A DNA stretch of 64,000 bases from Xestospongia muta (Eukaryota > Porifera > Demospongiae > Haplosclerida > Petrosiidae): contig OY848922.1 in assembly GCA_963693285.1 (NCBI GenBank), positions 5,940,923 through 6,004,922 on the forward strand, given 5' to 3'. The translations under genes and the position numbers were made by a program. Shown here piece by piece: positions 1 through 14,700 of this stretch. Under the pieces are notes generated by a model. The model was not told the DNA's origin and did not search any database. It was given only the letters and a program-made list of their open reading frames with translations. How positions within the stretch are numbered: the first letter of the stretch is position 1; every line of letters begins with the position of its first letter.

Positions 1-4
1 AGCC

Positions 5-3000
5 TTATTTTTGTGTAATCGAGAGAAACTTCTGCATAATATTTTCAGCTACATTAGGCTCATTAACTGGTGGTAATTCAACTGCAATTATTATTGTACT
101 CCATTTAATTGGACTTGTTTGTTTGTCAAACCATATCTGAATGACAGCTGAGAGTCTGTCTGCGTCATCAGTCCTTTCAGTACATAAGTTTTCTAAATCT
201 CCATTTTTAATACTTAAGGCCTCCCCAATTTTTCTCCACTTATAAGCAATAGGAAAAAGTAAACGAATAAGGTCTAACTTGTTTCCTATAGTTAGAAAGA
301 AAATTATTAAAATTAGTAAAGAATTTGACATAACTACATATAGCTCTAAGAGAAACATTTTTAAAAAAAATTAATAACTATTTCTGAATTCCTTAACTCT
401 TACCAATGGTTACTGAATAGTCAGCTATCTTTTCACATTCAGTGATTAGGGTAGTATCAAAGGGATCTACAAAGGAATGTAGTACATCTTTATATGCAAG
501 AATGTTTTAGAATAAAACTGAAGATTAGAATGCTTTGTTAAGCTTTGTAACTTTGTATTAACTAAATGTAAACTAAATTTTTATCAGATGATAAATTTTA
601 AAATAATACTAAAATTATGCACAACTTGAATGCTTATAAGACTAAGCTCTGATAGTCAGTTACTCATAATAGTTTGTTTATTTGCTAAAATATGTGTTGG
701 TATATGTCCAATAAGTTTAGTCTAGGGTCTTTTTTCATGGCTATTTCTTGCAATCTTTAATACATGTTCAGGATGTAGTAATTGATGACCTTCATGATAG
801 CATTGAACAAGCTTATCAACTCATTCTTAAACTAGTAAAACTAAAACTAACACAGAATCTTAAACTGATTTCAAAAAAGTAAAATAACTAACTAAACCAA
901 AAACAAATTTAAAGCAGTTAAAATCACTAAAACTTTAAGATTTTCAAAAGTCAAAGAATTTAAAAGAAACAAGACAATAATTTTGCTAACTTAATCTGTC
1001 TTGTCTAGTTATAATTCCTTAAATAAGGCTATCTGTTGTTTAATTTGCTAGTTGAGTAATATTTATGTTCTTTATGTATTATGTATATATATAATACACA
1101 AAGCCTTACCATTATTAACAGGAATAGAAACTTCTCCCTCATGTTGAAGAAGTACACCACTGTCAGTAACATCTACAATGAAAACAAAACAATCAACACA
1201 AAATAAGATCAAGCAATTATAGGTGCAAAAATTAATAATAGAAAATTGGTATATTTATATAAGAGTTTATGCTACTTGTTTATACCTAAATTCAGTTGTT
1301 TTTGACTTGTGTTTGAATGATCCTTATTCACCTCCTCTTTGTCTATTTATAAAATATATTATTTTAAGTGAGAATAATATATTAAGCAATAAAGTGCTGT
1401 TATTGATGCATTGAGGGAACTAAAAGTGGAAAAGTGGCTTACCTAATCCCATCATCCAACATTGATATCTTTTTGTTAACTCAATTGGTTCCAAATCTTG
1501 TACACTACATGATGCTATTGTGACATTATCACTACTAACATCAACTAAAGCCAGGTGTATAGAGGGCATATCTGGTTGATGATGATGTTTTTGATTGCAT
1601 AAGATCGCTGGATTACTTTTTAAGGCTGATGGATGGTACACCAAAGGGTTGGCACAGGAGACAACAGCAGCCATAATGACTGATCGTAACATAGAACATT
1701 CAGAAGCTTTGCCAGTCCAATAGATTTCCATCCATAACATTGTATCAACTAGAAGTAGTGAACCAGGAGGTTTCTTGGAGTATAATTTGACAGCAAATCG
1801 TAGCTGACATGGAAATTGTGCAGTAAGACATTCCAGTGTAAAGAATGGAGGTTCTTTTCTATTTAGCAATGCAACAACTGCAGCTGGAAATACACCCTAA
1901 ATGACAATATATATACATATATATAATATTATGTATACACTATATAGTATACATAGCAAATATACTTATGCATACCTGTGGTACAACTTCATGTTGAAAT
2001 GACAAAATCAATGGCTCACACGTTTTACAAAACTTTCGTTTTTCATCACTTTTGAGCTGCTTAGGAGATAATGCACTTGGAATGAAGTAGTAGGTTGCGT
2101 TATCACGTTTAACTTTTGCAATGATACATAAATTGCTAAGCAAATGCAAGAAATCAGCTTTTTCGAAGAGACCAGGGACAAATTTAATAGAAACAAAGTC
2201 TAGCAAATCATCAGTAAACAAGCCTTCACGTTGAAGTCTCCTGTGAGCATCAGGTGGTAACATCACTCCTTTGTCAAACAGCATTTCAGGGAAATCGATG
2301 AAGGATACACGAATTAAGTTGGAGAGAGCATCCAAAAAATATTGAGGGTTTGTGAAGACAAGGTGAGAACATGACTCAAAGTGCAAAAACACAGAAAGAG
2401 ACTTGAAGAAAGAGATTGCTCCAAATATTTGCCGTTTTGACATCCCCAGTGTTTGACCAATATCTTCACATCGAGCTAGTGCAACAATACCATGACCTTC
2501 ATTATCGCCTTCCTCTTTCACATTGGATTCCAAAACGTACCAAGGAATTGGAACTTTTTTGTAACAACTGCCTTCTTATGCCCTGTAACAATAGTTCTAA
2601 TACGTAATGACATCTCATTGCGATTTTCTAAGCACATATTGTTGACAGGAAAAATAAGCTCTTGCTTAGCTTCATTATAGAATATCAGTTGATCTTTATA
2701 TTGCCGTAGAGCTAATATAAGCTTAGCATTCTTTGTCTCTAGTGACTCCTGAAACATCTTCCTGAATCCTTTTGTTTTGTGATTCATTTCATCTTCATAG
2801 GTATCAACAATGACAATAGTTGGTAATGAATCATCTTCAGTAGTGTCGACTTCAATAAATTTAGCTGATGAGATGGAACGCACATATGTAGTAATGAGCT
2901 GAAGATTGGTCATCCTAAGCTCCTTAGGTTGGGTTAGTGGTTTACCATCAATTGAATACTGGAAGATTGGCTTACTTGACAGTTTATCTGTCAACTTGTG

Positions 3001-6000
3001 CACAAGTAGAATGACTGTATTGCCATGCACAAAGGCTCTAGAGACATCAGAAAACTGTGGTTGACCACCACTATCAAGCACATATATCCACATTGATTCA
3101 GAAAGTTGACGAGATGATGTACCACTCATTGCACTAAAAATGTCTTTAGAGAGTTCTAAAATGCTTTCCTCCTTACCGTCTGTGTGAATAGCTAAATCAT
3201 TATCTGGGCTAAAAGACTGAGATTCCACTAACTGTTGTTCATTAGATCTTCCATTGGCTAAAATTGCATTTTCTTTAGTGGGTAATGGAAGCTGGTGTAT
3301 CTCAAAAGTTGCTGGATCATTTACTAATGGCTCTTCATCGACATCTGATAAAAACGTGTCTCGTGCATTCTCGCAATATATATCTGACGAAACCGAACTT
3401 TCCACAATGCATAATGACGACTCTTCTTTTGTACAGTTTCCAAGAACATCTGAGTGCGCTGCATGACTTGCTGAATCCTCTTTAATGCTTACCATGTCTG
3501 TGTTTGTGCATTCTCCTTGTTTATGTTTTGTTATAGACTTGAAGGCTGTAGTATTTAAACTTGCTTGAACACGAATATCTTTTGCTAACATTTCCATGAG
3601 CTGCTTTGTTGTGATCATTTCCCAAGTTTTAGAACTGTCAAGTGTGGCTACTCTTTCAGCAGCTCTAATTGGTCGATCAGCGATAGCTGTGCTGTGATGA
3701 TGACGAGGGGGATCCCAATTAAAGAGAAGATGTTTTAAGGATGTCTTGCCAACTGCAGGAGGACCAGCCAAGAGCAATTTTATGATTGATAAAATGACAT
3801 AACCTTCATCAAGTGCTTTTAATAAAATACATTTGTCTAGGATGAAAAAGTTATGAAAGCATAACATCTATAGTATAATTATGTTTACCATTTTCAATAG
3901 ACTGCTCTAATAAAAGCACAGCCACATTCACATGTCCCTTCTTATATGCTAACATCAATGGGGTATTTCCATCCTAGAGAAAAATATCATCTAAATTAGC
4001 GTAGTTAGAAAGAAGAACTTTATACAATTACAACTACACAAAAATGTCTTTTTTAGATGAAATATATAATAGGTGAACATGGTTTAATTTTTTGTAGCAT
4101 TATAGACATCTTTGGTTTATTTAAGAAATATAAATTTAAAAAATATCAACAGTAATGTTGTAGGTAGGCCAATCAGGCTTTCATTCTCTCATACGTAATG
4201 ATAAATTGCTAGGCAATGAATAGTCGCAATAAACTTTGTTGTCATAGTACAAAATACAAATAAAATATAATTAATGAGGCCAAATACGCTTTTTCTATAG
4301 ACTCTAAAAAGTTGATTCAAAAATAAACTGGACATTAAATATTTTTAATGCAGTGCAAGAAGTATAAATCTTCATCATTTGAAAGAGGCCATGGATATGG
4401 ACCCTTGAAGAAGCAGGTCTGCATACAACAGGTCAAATGATGTGAAATCTGAAGTAGTCAATCAATCCAACGTCACAGGATTAAGAATTATTTCTTTGCA
4501 AACCAAAGCAACTGATGATTAATGTTCTTGCTAATGATTGAACTATATTTTTTATAATGAACCAGCACTACTAAAATGATAAAGACAGAATCATTTCTCT
4601 TACCTTCCTTTAAAGAAACATGCTGTTTATTTATTTACTTCCATTGCACAAGCTTAAATCATAATAAAAATTGCTCAAGTTTGTTATGTGTAGAGGCATA
4701 CATTTGACTAAAAGTTGAATTCATAACTTACCATATGCTATATAGGTTTGTACAAAGAAAACTATCAAATGACTCATTTAGATCTAGCAACTGTCTTTAT
4801 TGTATCCTTATAAATATGAATATTGCAAACAATATTCAAACCCAGTTGCAATACTAGGAAGCACATGTTAACATTGCCGTTAGTTTGTGTTACTTTAGGA
4901 TAAATAGAAGTGTTCGAGAATTAACAAGTGTCAAAGAAATCTAATTTGGTCAAAGGTTTGTCATAGATAAGCAATTGTAGATGGTACAATGAAATCTACT
5001 TGTGATTACATAGGTTAAATTAAGCCTCAAATATCCATTGACCTTAGTATAAAAGCAAAGGATCTTGTCATTCAATTTTTGTTTGACCTTGTCTTCATAC
5101 ATGGTCATTATCAATATTTTAATACAAACACAAGTTGTTTATTTCAAGCACATAATTGTTATGTACTTTTAAAACAATTGTGAGAAGAAATCCATCTGTG
5201 ACAGCTAATAACTTAGTAAAAAATCACCACCCTCAAGCATAAAATTTTAAATTGAAAGCATAAGTTATGTATATAAATGATTATCTATTTACTGCAATGG
5301 TGTTGTTACTTTATAAAATAATCATAATGTGGGGATGCCCAAATTAGAAGTACACACTCAAGTCATATAGTCCTGCATGAGACAAATTAAATGGATGAAA
5401 CTATATAACACATAATGTTTTCTTCCTTCTTCGCTACTTATTTACATAAAACTATAACCATGCTGATAATAAGTATAGGCTTATATTGTAGATTTTTTTA
5501 TTATTAAAACTAGAAAAGTAATTACTCATATAAATAGTACAGGCAATCAATGCTACTATTCTGTTGCCCACACAATGAATAGTTCCCATCATAAGGGTGT
5601 GACTGCTTTTTAACTGCAGTCATGACAATGGAATATTGACCAAAAGGAGCTTATAAGAATCTATATATACTTAATGAATCAAATGAAGTTGACAAAAAAA
5701 TACACTATGACTAACATTGAAATATTTGATGGAAAAGGTATATTAGTAGCTTATTGCTGGTGACAAATGATACTTGAGTATTTTGTTTGTACAGATCATG
5801 CAAAACTATACATATATAGAGTTATAACATGATAAACTTATTCTTAGGTTAATTTGGTACATTGAACACATCAGGTACATAAATGAAGTGATTATGCCAG
5901 TCTTCATTTTTAACAAACAATAACAAATAGCAAAAAAGAGTATTTTCACTGATCAATAATAATATTTTAATATCATACTTGGGCATTATTGATAAACTAC

Positions 6001-9000
6001 GACTACTTGATATAATCAAACAGTGATCTTTCATACCTTATCAACAACAGTAATGTCAGCACCATTAGTAATTAATATTTGGGTGATCTCTGGTGAATTA
6101 TTGGTGGCTGCCCAATGTAATGCAGTCCAGCCATCCTGTATCAATAAAACAAAGAAGCAGTACATACTCAAAGATAAATTTCAACTCTATGTATTATTAA
6201 CAAGTTATGTTCAAGTATATATACTTACTAAATAATCTACTCTAGACTAGTATACCACATTACTAAACTCTTAACAAACCAATCTATCTAAACACAGGAA
6301 TAATCAATATAATTGTGCCAGAGAACCTCTGCTACTTTTAATTATGACTATATCAAATAACAAGTCACAGTTATGAAAACTGTACCTACACTAGTGACTG
6401 TTTATTGACAAAACTATAGTTAAATGCTTGAAGTAATCCTTTTATCAATGAATTAAAACAAAAACTAAGTGTTCCATATTCCACCCAATCACATATAATA
6501 ATAAAAATGGCTTAATTTAAGCTAAATTGATATGAGAGTGTGAAAAATTTTTATTAAATATATATTTCAGATAGGGCAGTTATTATAGTAGAAATGTAAA
6601 ACAGTAAGTTTTTGTTTGTATTTGTCGTTATTGATATTACATAATTAATAGTCTAGTCTATCTTTTACAAAAGATCACAAAGACTCATTTTCAGTGATTT
6701 ATTGAAACTTGAATATGTGTATGTTATATACATATTGTTAAATGGCTAGCAATAGAAAAGTGAAAACCATTATGTGGATTATTACAGAAGAAAGTTGAGT
6801 AAAGAAATAAAAAATTATCATAATTTTTTCAACTTTAGATAATACACATCAAAGAGTGTTTTCACAAGTTTGATGAGCCAAATTTAGTAGTATTGGTCTA
6901 ATGAATTAACATTGCTATTTGTGATATCTCTTTTCATTTAATGACAAATTGTATACCTGCAACTGTTAATAATGTTAAAAGTATCAATGAATGTGTGTCA
7001 AGGTGTATAGAATATAGTTGACAACAGAAAAACAGTTTACAAAACAGCACATTTCAGTGAATTCATAAGTATTATGTAAAATACAATATATCCTAGTCAC
7101 ACCTCAACTACTCCTCTTCACTACATGTTACTACTCACAAATATCTCTTTCTAACTCTCGCTTCAATTTTACACTTTTATTCTAATCAGTGTCAGCTTTA
7201 AGGAACTCGACAGTAGAGATGACCTCTTAGTAAATTTTACAAGTTACAGTTGAGACTATATTTGGACTAGCAGTCAGAAAAAAAGAGCATTGATTTTGGA
7301 ATAGCTATCAAATAAAAAGTGATAGCATAATTGCATTGGAAGGAAGATTACAAATTGCTACTAAGTGTTGAATTTATTATAAACCAGTACTGTTAATGGT
7401 GGTAAACACAGCAATGACTTCCTTAAACTTGTGTTATGGTCAACCATAACATTTTCTTAGGTCAGTGGTAGTTCTAAGTGAAATGAATATCAAGATATAG
7501 TGTCAAAAATAATTACACTTGTCATTAATGGTTCCTACAAGAGTTCTTCTTTGACTATAGAATAGATATTCTGATGATTTTCCATCAGACTAGCAATATT
7601 ATTATACAAAGTATTCCCAAAACGTTTATGGAGACAACTTTGTCTGTTCTGCTCTCTATTGTCCATACATTTTACTAATCTCAAGCTTCAAATAATAAAT
7701 AACTCTATCACATTTATAGATGTTTTCACTAGTTCTATTATAGAATGATATTCCCCTGCTGAGCTTGAACCTGTCATTTTCTATATTGAAATCTTTACTT
7801 AATGAAGTGTTTTCATGTGACATGTTACCAAACTTTCATTCTTTTTAACCCTGCAAGTTTCATATAGTGTGCTCATGTAATAAATATTCTAATCATTCTA
7901 GTAAGTTATAAAAGGTTCTGTTTAATGATATCTATTATATCTATTATGTCTTACTTCAAATGATGACTGAAAATAATGAAATTAAGTGTCTACAAATTCT
8001 GTTGAGTTGTTTATCAATAACATTGTGTCTTTCTAATTCTTATTTCCCCTAGACTTATGCAAACACTCTTGAGGCCATAGTTTTGCATGGATTTAATAAA
8101 GACTGTACAACATGTAATAGCTGCTTCCTTAGTTCTGAGACTAACATCTCTTTCTTGTTTGATAAGTTACGAAAGTGTTTGTTAATCTAATATTAAAATC
8201 AATCATGTTTCCCTTCTTATACCAACCAATGGCATAGCTCTGATCATTAAGGATCACTATGTCTTAGCTGCAGTCATGATATATAAAACAATGGCCAAAA
8301 ACCTTCTATCTATACTTAATGACTGAACGATGTTAGCAAGACACTAAACTATGACTAACAACATTGTTCTATAGTCATGCTCAAATACAGTTACTGTAAT
8401 ATACTCTAGATGGTATGTCATGATATACTGCATTACCAGTCTGTTCAAATGCAGCAAGTAACTAAGGAAATTATGTATGCACAAAGTAATGATTGTAATG
8501 AATGTAATAAAGCTACAAACTTAAAACATATGGAAAACCTGATAGCACAAGTGTATTATGGTCATTGAAAAGGAATAGATACAATATTAAAGATCATTAA
8601 TAACAATCACATCAAAATAAACAGATGTTCTGTGTACCTTAATTTAGCTGCACATTTATAATAATATTTGATAGATAGTATAACCATAAATGTAACTCAC
8701 TTTATTAATTACAGATGCATTTGCTCCTTTCTTTAATAAAAGATCAGCCACTTTGAGGGATCCCCACTGACATGCTAACACCAATGGAGTATTCCCATTC
8801 TAAAGAATTATACGTTTCATAAATAGACTATATAAGCAAAAATATTATATACAAATACAACTACATACATTTCTCATTAACTATAACCAGATATGAAAAT
8901 ATTTTAATTAGCATAGCATTATAGATCTCTTTATGAGATATTTTCTAAGACACTTCTATTATACAAATTTATATTATAATAGCTAATTTTAAAACATTCT

Positions 9001-11768
9001 AAAGTTTATTGGTTGTACAAAAAATATATATATTGCTGAATGTACATTAATTCATAAATAAAAGTTTGCTATGTTACTTTTGAATATAATATTATTTAAC
9101 AAACAAAATAATAGATGTCATAACACTAGTAACTTGTGTTATGGTCAGACATAATGTTTTTTAAATGAATAGTAGTATATAAATGAAATAAATATCATGA
9201 TATAGCATCAACAGTACAGTTGACTTTAAAAGTTTCAATGAATGTGTCACTAGAAGTATAGAATATAGCTGTTGAATTATGGTCAACAGGAAGAGCACTT
9301 TACAAAGCAGCACATTTCAGTGAATTTTTACATGGAAACAGGTATTATGTAAAACACAATGTATCCTAGTCTCACCCAAACTTCTCCTGTTTACTACATG
9401 CTTGTTACTATTTACAAATCTCTGTCTAAGTATATCGCTTCAATTGTTTTCTTTTTATTCTATTCGGGCCAGGACTAAATAATTTTGACATATTGTTTCA
9501 TTTGCTTTCTTATTATTCTATTCAGGGCCATCATTAAATAACTTTAACAGTAAAGATGACCTCTTATTAAGTTTACAATATTCATTAAATGTAACAGAGA
9601 GTTGTAGTAGTAATTCGGAAAAGATTCAAAAGGCTCTACTCTACCTTATATTTGTTTTGTTAATTTATTCACTCAAGCTTTGTGTTGTGTTCTGATGTTA
9701 TATCTTCATCCTCTGTTGAAATATTAACTGTTTTACATACTAAATCCTATTACCCCTAGCTAATTCAGCCAATAGTCAATCCCCAAATACACTTCAATAA
9801 TTCCGGTCACTTGTCTGTTGCTATCTTTGCAAAATTTGCTTAGTTAAAGAAAGTTGATTTATGATATGATCCATAATAAAGATAGAGATATACTATTAAT
9901 TCTGCACTTCTAAATAAAAAAAAATGTTTCTTCACAAAATAATTTTAGGCAACTTTTTTTCATTCTTTTAAGTCTCATATAGTGTGTACACACACTAAAA
10001 AATCATCTACTTTTTGTACAAACTTCAACAAAGAATCTATTAAATATTATATATTATATGTTTGAATTATGTACTTGACGTCATCAGTTTTATTTTAACT
10101 CGTACTTTGTATTAGTATTTCAATGCATAATATTATTATGTGGCTGATTAACTGTGTGGCAGTTCATAATATGCACTTAATCGGTCTGCTTATAACATAT
10201 TTAAAATCATGGATAAGACCATGACAGGACAAATAATTTTTAAAAATCTGAATGAGCTTATGAAAACATGTATTAAATGCGAAAGAAATTCTATCAGTGT
10301 GTTTTGGAATGACAAACAAGAAATTTATTCTCACACAAGTTGCAAGCGTTTGTCAAATTGAATACAATGTCCACTTATTAGATGTCTTGTCATTGTGTGT
10401 ATATTTCAATTTACATTTACTTGTTTACAATAAACTGTATTTATATGACAAGCTATTGTAAAATTCGTTACATAGTTGTGAAAATAGTCAGATATGACAC
10501 TATGTTAAAGCATTTCTTATTAATTGTCTTCTTAGTCATATAGGATAGAGGGGGAGGTGGTAATTATTATAACCTATCAGTTACTATTCAATTTAATGCT
10601 GCTATGGAGTCATTGTTTTGTTGAGTTATTATTGTTGATGTTATTTACAAGTTATTGTTAACTGTGAGTTTTTGTTGCAACTGCTTGCATGCCAGTCATT
10701 TCACAAATCATGGGCATGGTTTCCATTATGAGGGTATGACAGTGACTTCAGATGCAGTTGTGATAAAAAATGGAACAAAACAAGTTTAGAAGAATTTTTC
10801 TATATTTTAATCATTCTAACAAGGTCAATCAGAAGCTAAACTATAAATAATAACCAGTTCTTTCATATAAAAAGAATACTGATAAGTTATTGTATTGCTA
10901 CAGTATTATTTTAGAAGATTGCTCAAGTGTCCATGATCAGGTTATTATATTTATGTAAATATAAGTTTGTTTGTTGCTCTGAAAAGTCACACAAAACGAT
11001 TAAGTTAAAAAAATATGAAGTGGACATGCTTTTATATAAATACATATAAATGTATACAAGTGGATATAGTAAAGGTGTAATTTCAAATTGACAAAATCAG
11101 TCAAGCCAATGCTTTCATCTTAGCAGGTGGTACACAGCAATTTTGTGTCAACAATCTAAAAGTTTGTATTATAATATGATATTATTGTACTTTATAGTTG
11201 ACTAATTTTGTATGTTTCTAAACAAAACATATCTGCAAAGTATGTAACAGTTGACATGAAAAGTGACACTTGATTGTTTAATTTTTTTCAAAAAAACATA
11301 ACACTTCATTTGTTTGTGCAGTATTAAACTTTTATTTTAAGAAAAGCATTGCATGTAAAAGGTTGTGCATCAATAATATTGATGATAAATGTAATTCCAT
11401 CATTCAAGTTTCAATGTAATTTAAGTATTACATGATGAATGAAGAATTATATAACAAAAGAAAGTAAAGAAGTTGAAATTCTCTCATAAATTGTATTGTG
11501 TTGCTGTATGGTAATACACTTGATTTCAATAACCTCAAAAATTGCTATTTACTGTATATAATAATTTTGTACATGGACCAAAGAAAAATAAGCATTACTG
11601 CACATACTAATTAAATTTTAAACATTTTAACAATATTTGATAGGTAGTGTAAGCATAAATGTAACTCACTTTATTAATTACTGATGCATTTGCTCCTTTC
11701 TTTAATAAAAGTTCAGCTACTTTGAGGTATCCTCTTTGACATGCTAACATCAATGGAGTATTCCCATC
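5..11768 (-). CDS. Gene A: ankyrin - Roc/COR-like GTPase - death-domain protein (5' end not found)
   Basis: Ten exons join in one frame, read right to left: 11768-11670, 8799-8701, 6135-6037, 3973-3889 (ankyrin repeats, e.g. DGNTPLMLACQRGYLK), 3836-1976 (GTPase and COR-like region), 1896-1443, linkers 1342-1286, 1172-1110 and 466-404, and 285-5 (death domain, stop at 5-7). The GTPase shows a P-loop GPPAVGKTS and a switch-II-like DSGGQPQF; no clean NKxD was seen. Family knowledge: ankyrin-Roc-COR-death is the order found in DAPK1 after its kinase, so an apoptosis or innate-signalling scaffold is plausible, but that is inference. The exons sum to a multiple of three only if one A is restored in the T-run at 2555-2560, where the reading frame breaks; the paralogue at 22.9-45.1 kb reads through the same place. 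About 1,053 residues are visible. No initiator exon was recognised upstream of 11768, so more N-terminal repeats may exist. Confidence 0.85.
7016..7260. repeat. Dispersed intronic repeat, copy 1
   Basis: This stretch resembles 9285-9620 and 33190-33640. All three share the run around ACAGTTTACAAA, a block ending TTTCAGTGAATT, and the following TATTATGTAAAA. It lies in an intron of gene A. The copies occupy introns of the two paralogous genes, so they may be shared intron ancestry and not an independent mobile element. Confidence 0.6.
8690..9280. repeat. Segmental duplication carrying an ankyrin exon, copy 1
   Basis: About 590 bp including the ankyrin exon 8799-8701 matches 11641-12240, which carries the exon 11768-11670. 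The intron sequence matches beyond the exon (both have the block around TATATACAA, TACAACTACATACATTTC and CATTATAGATCTC). Two repeats of gene A therefore arose by duplication of exon plus flanking intron. Confidence 0.7.
9285..9620. repeat. Dispersed intronic repeat, copy 2
   Basis: This is the best-preserved relative of 33190-33640: both contain the TTTTTACATG, CAGGTATTATGTAAAACAC and ATGTATCCT blocks in the same order. It is in gene A's intron between two ankyrin exons. Confidence 0.65.
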
Positions 11769-12240
11769 CTAAAGAATCAAACATTTTATAACTGGAATAT
11801 TTAACAAAAAATATTATATACAAGTACAACTACATACATTTCCCTTTAGCTATAACCAAAGATGAAAATGATTTAAATAGTACAGCATTATAGATCTCAT
11901 TATAAGACATTTGCTAAGACACCTCTATTATACAATTTGATATTATAATAACTAATTTTAAAAATTTTGAACTTTATTGATTGTACAAAAAAAATAATTT
12001 TTGCTGAATGTATAATAATTCATAAATAAATGTTTGTTATGTTATTTTTAATATAATGTTATTTATCAAACAAAATAGCATAACATTAGTAATTGTGTTT
12101 TGTTCAGACATTATTTTTTAAATGAATAGTAGTATATAAATGAAATGAATGTCATAATATAGCATCAACATACAGTTGAATTTAAAGATTTCAATGAATG
12201 TATATCAAGGAGTATAGAATAAAGTTGTTTATGTCAAAAT
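11641..12240. repeat. Segmental duplication carrying an ankyrin exon, copy 2
   Basis: This is the partner of 8690-9280, offset by about 2.96 kb. It includes the most upstream ankyrin exon recognised for gene A (11768-11670) and about 470 bp of the sequence upstream of that exon on the minus strand. Confidence 0.7.
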
Positions 12241-12424
12241 ATAACTTGTGCATAAGTTTAGTGGGAGAAAAGTCACAATTGTTGACAATTTTAAAACAGT
12301 CTTTGGCTCTATACATGATAACAAATGCTGACATAACACTGTTACAGGGACGTCCTCAGCACATGATAGGCATTTCTCCACAGGCTATGTGTACATGTAT
12401 GATAAATATGTTCAGATTAATAAT

Positions 12425-12995
12425 CTGCAAGCCTTACCCCAGGTGAAAGTTGACAGGGTGTCAAGTCTAAATCTCTCTGTAATGGGATGATGTATGTTCT
12501 AGAGTTACCAATTCTTTATTGTAAACGTCTTGGTGAGGTTAAGCACATAGATGAGAGTGGTTCTAAAAACCGTGAATTACACTTGCACTTTGCAAATATG
12601 AAGCCACCAGAATCTTTTAATTTTAGAAATGACGCATGCAATAGTTCACGAAACTCTTCCCCTGAGCAGTCAACATCTTCAATGACAATCTTCTTTTCCC
12701 CAAGCCCAGCTTCCAACAAAGCATCTTTCTCATTATCAGTAGTTGGTATGATGTCTTGGGCACAACGACTTAAACAAACGAATTTGTGTGCCCATGTTCT
12801 TGCTGCACATTTACAAGGTTGCTTTGCCCAATAGTTTCACAGAACTTCTCTTCTGTCCTAAGAAAGATGATGTTCGAGTGAATTCCCTGCTAAAAGAACT
12901 TTCATTTTTAGATTCTCGAGCTCTAGCAGTGAGCCTTTCTCTGGCTCTTTGGAGATTGCTCAGTGCAACATCACATGTTTGTTGAACTGTAGCAC
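12425..12995 (-). pseudogene. G2/M-phase E3-ligase-like (G2E3-type) invertebrate family fragment, broken
   Basis: An acceptor at 12996-12997 opens an exon beginning GATVQQTCDVALSNLQRAR. After a frameshift near 12830 the reading continues with KTW-like AARTWAHKFVCLSR, then LLEAGLGEKKI, LKDSGGF, an SRxLE segment and, past an in-frame TAA at 12516-12518, NSRTYIIPLQRDLDL. This motif series (GLGEKK, PKLxxGGxE, YIxPIQxDL) is one I recognise from expanded invertebrate proteins annotated as G2/M-phase-specific E3 ligase-like. The identification is from memory of the family, not from a search. One frameshift and one stop argue for a pseudogene, although an unseen intron could hide one of them. It lies just upstream of gene A on the same strand and is not obviously part of it. 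Confidence 0.55.
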
Positions 12996-13010
12996 CTGCA
13001 TTATCTATAC

Positions 13011-13484
13011 ATAGGTAGACATATATGAAAGGTCATTTCTCAACCTATATACCTGCATGCAGATGTGTACTAGAGACTGTGATAGCAGTAACTACACAAA
13101 TAAAATATGTCTACTGATCTGTACACACGATTGTGCTCTTGAATGCAAGTGACTAGATATACTTGGTATGCATGTACAGTATACATACACAATTCAGTCT
13201 CACAAGAGCTAGTGCTAGGGTCATAAGATGCTGACAATGAGATAGGGATGAGTATGGGCCTTTTCGACATCATCCTGTGATATTAAACCTGCCATGTTGA
13301 AACTGCCCTAGTTAAATAAGTTAACCTCATTGACAAAACATAAACATTTGACAGTTAATACTTACAGGCAACTAAAAGTGCTCTCTCAAACTTCAAACTT
13401 ATCTTCGCACCACATAAAGACTGAGCAAACAGTAGCAAGACGTTCATTTATTCTTTCTAGATACTTTTTTGTAAGTCCAATTTA
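13011..13484. other. No gene seen
   Basis: I see no coding exon, RNA gene or clear repeat here. It may be an intron of the broken gene to its left. Confidence 0.4.
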
Positions 13485-14700
13485 ATTGTAAGTGAATTTA
13501 TATATAATAGCTCACCCAAACCAGGAATTAATAGACTTCTCTTAATGTTCTACGACAGCCAATGGAGAGAACAAGAAAAAGTTTTTTGTCTAGAAAAATG
13601 ATGGCACATGAAACAACCAACTATTACTATATTACTCTTACCAGAAGACAGCAGCTCTATTAGAAGACAATGTCAAAAATTAGTCAGCAAGATTGTCCTA
13701 AAATGAGGTTAAGTAAAAGGTGTTGAACACGCCTTGTGTACAACTAACACATGCCCTTAACATGTAAGATCAATAATTATTTTGGTTACATGTCTGCATG
13801 TTTATTTATCAAACAGGTCAACTAAGGTTATTAGCCACATGTGTGTTTTAGGCTTGTGAGCCTGTAAAACTGTACCTAGAGTAAACTACAGCAACAAAAC
13901 ACAGGCATATGTCTAGTCATAAGATGCAACTGATTAATTTTAAGTACATTTGTATATAATAACTCACCTGAGTCTGGACACAAGAAACTTGTGATAACTC
14001 AGATTGTGTAGACGACCAAAGGAGAACAAGTACTTCAGCTTGAATGCTTAACTCTAACACGAGAGCTCTGAACTCTGAAGAATCATTGAATTTCCAACTC
14101 TAACACAAGAGTTCTGAGAGGTCAATCCTAACACAATAATTCTGAAAAGAGTAGTGTTCATATAATTTGACAACTAAGACAACAATGCATTCAAAAAACC
14201 AGCAAGTCTAAACTATTACCAATCTAAAGCTGTCCTAAAAAGGGTCAAGTGAGAGGTGTTGGAACATTTCTTGGTAACAAAGACAAAAACAGTCATTGTA
14301 AAACCACAAAATTATTATACCACATGCCTGAGTGGAGCATGCAAAGACTCATATAATTATCACATAGGTAAAGCTCAATGCCTTGTATGCAATTTAGACT
14401 GGTTGGGTTCTAAATTTAGTAGTTGCTCACTAAAAATCCTAACAGGAATGAAAAGTAGCAGGAAAGTAATTGATACATTGTAAGTACACTTAACATATAT
14501 ATATAATACGCTTATATAAACCAGGATTCCATGAACTTGCAAATATGTTGCAAGAAAACCGAATGAGGAGAAGGAGAACATGGTTTGGTCTAGAAAAACG
14601 ATAGCATTGTGAATTATCAACAATTTAAAAAGTAAATACTCTTACCAGAAAAACAACAGCTGAGACAACATAGTTCTTAGTGAGAGTAGGCTATTTGCTT
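13485..14700. repeat. Three degenerate tandem units of about 450-500 bp
   Basis: Units start near 13490, 13940 and 14480. Each opens with TATATAATA followed by a minus-strand donor-like CTCAC or similar, then a GGAGAACAAG-like block, an ACCAGAAxAC block, and TGTCCTAAAA or CAAGTGAGAGGTGTTG. On the minus strand each unit holds a short exon-like piece with plausible splice sites. The units may be duplicated 5' exons of the broken G2E3-like gene. Divergence is high and boundaries are approximate. Confidence 0.45.

Noticed and set aside
1420..1869. A separate short protein between the COR-like and death domains.
   Set aside because: It is the 454-bp exon (1896-1443) of gene A; gene B has an exon of exactly the same length and phase.
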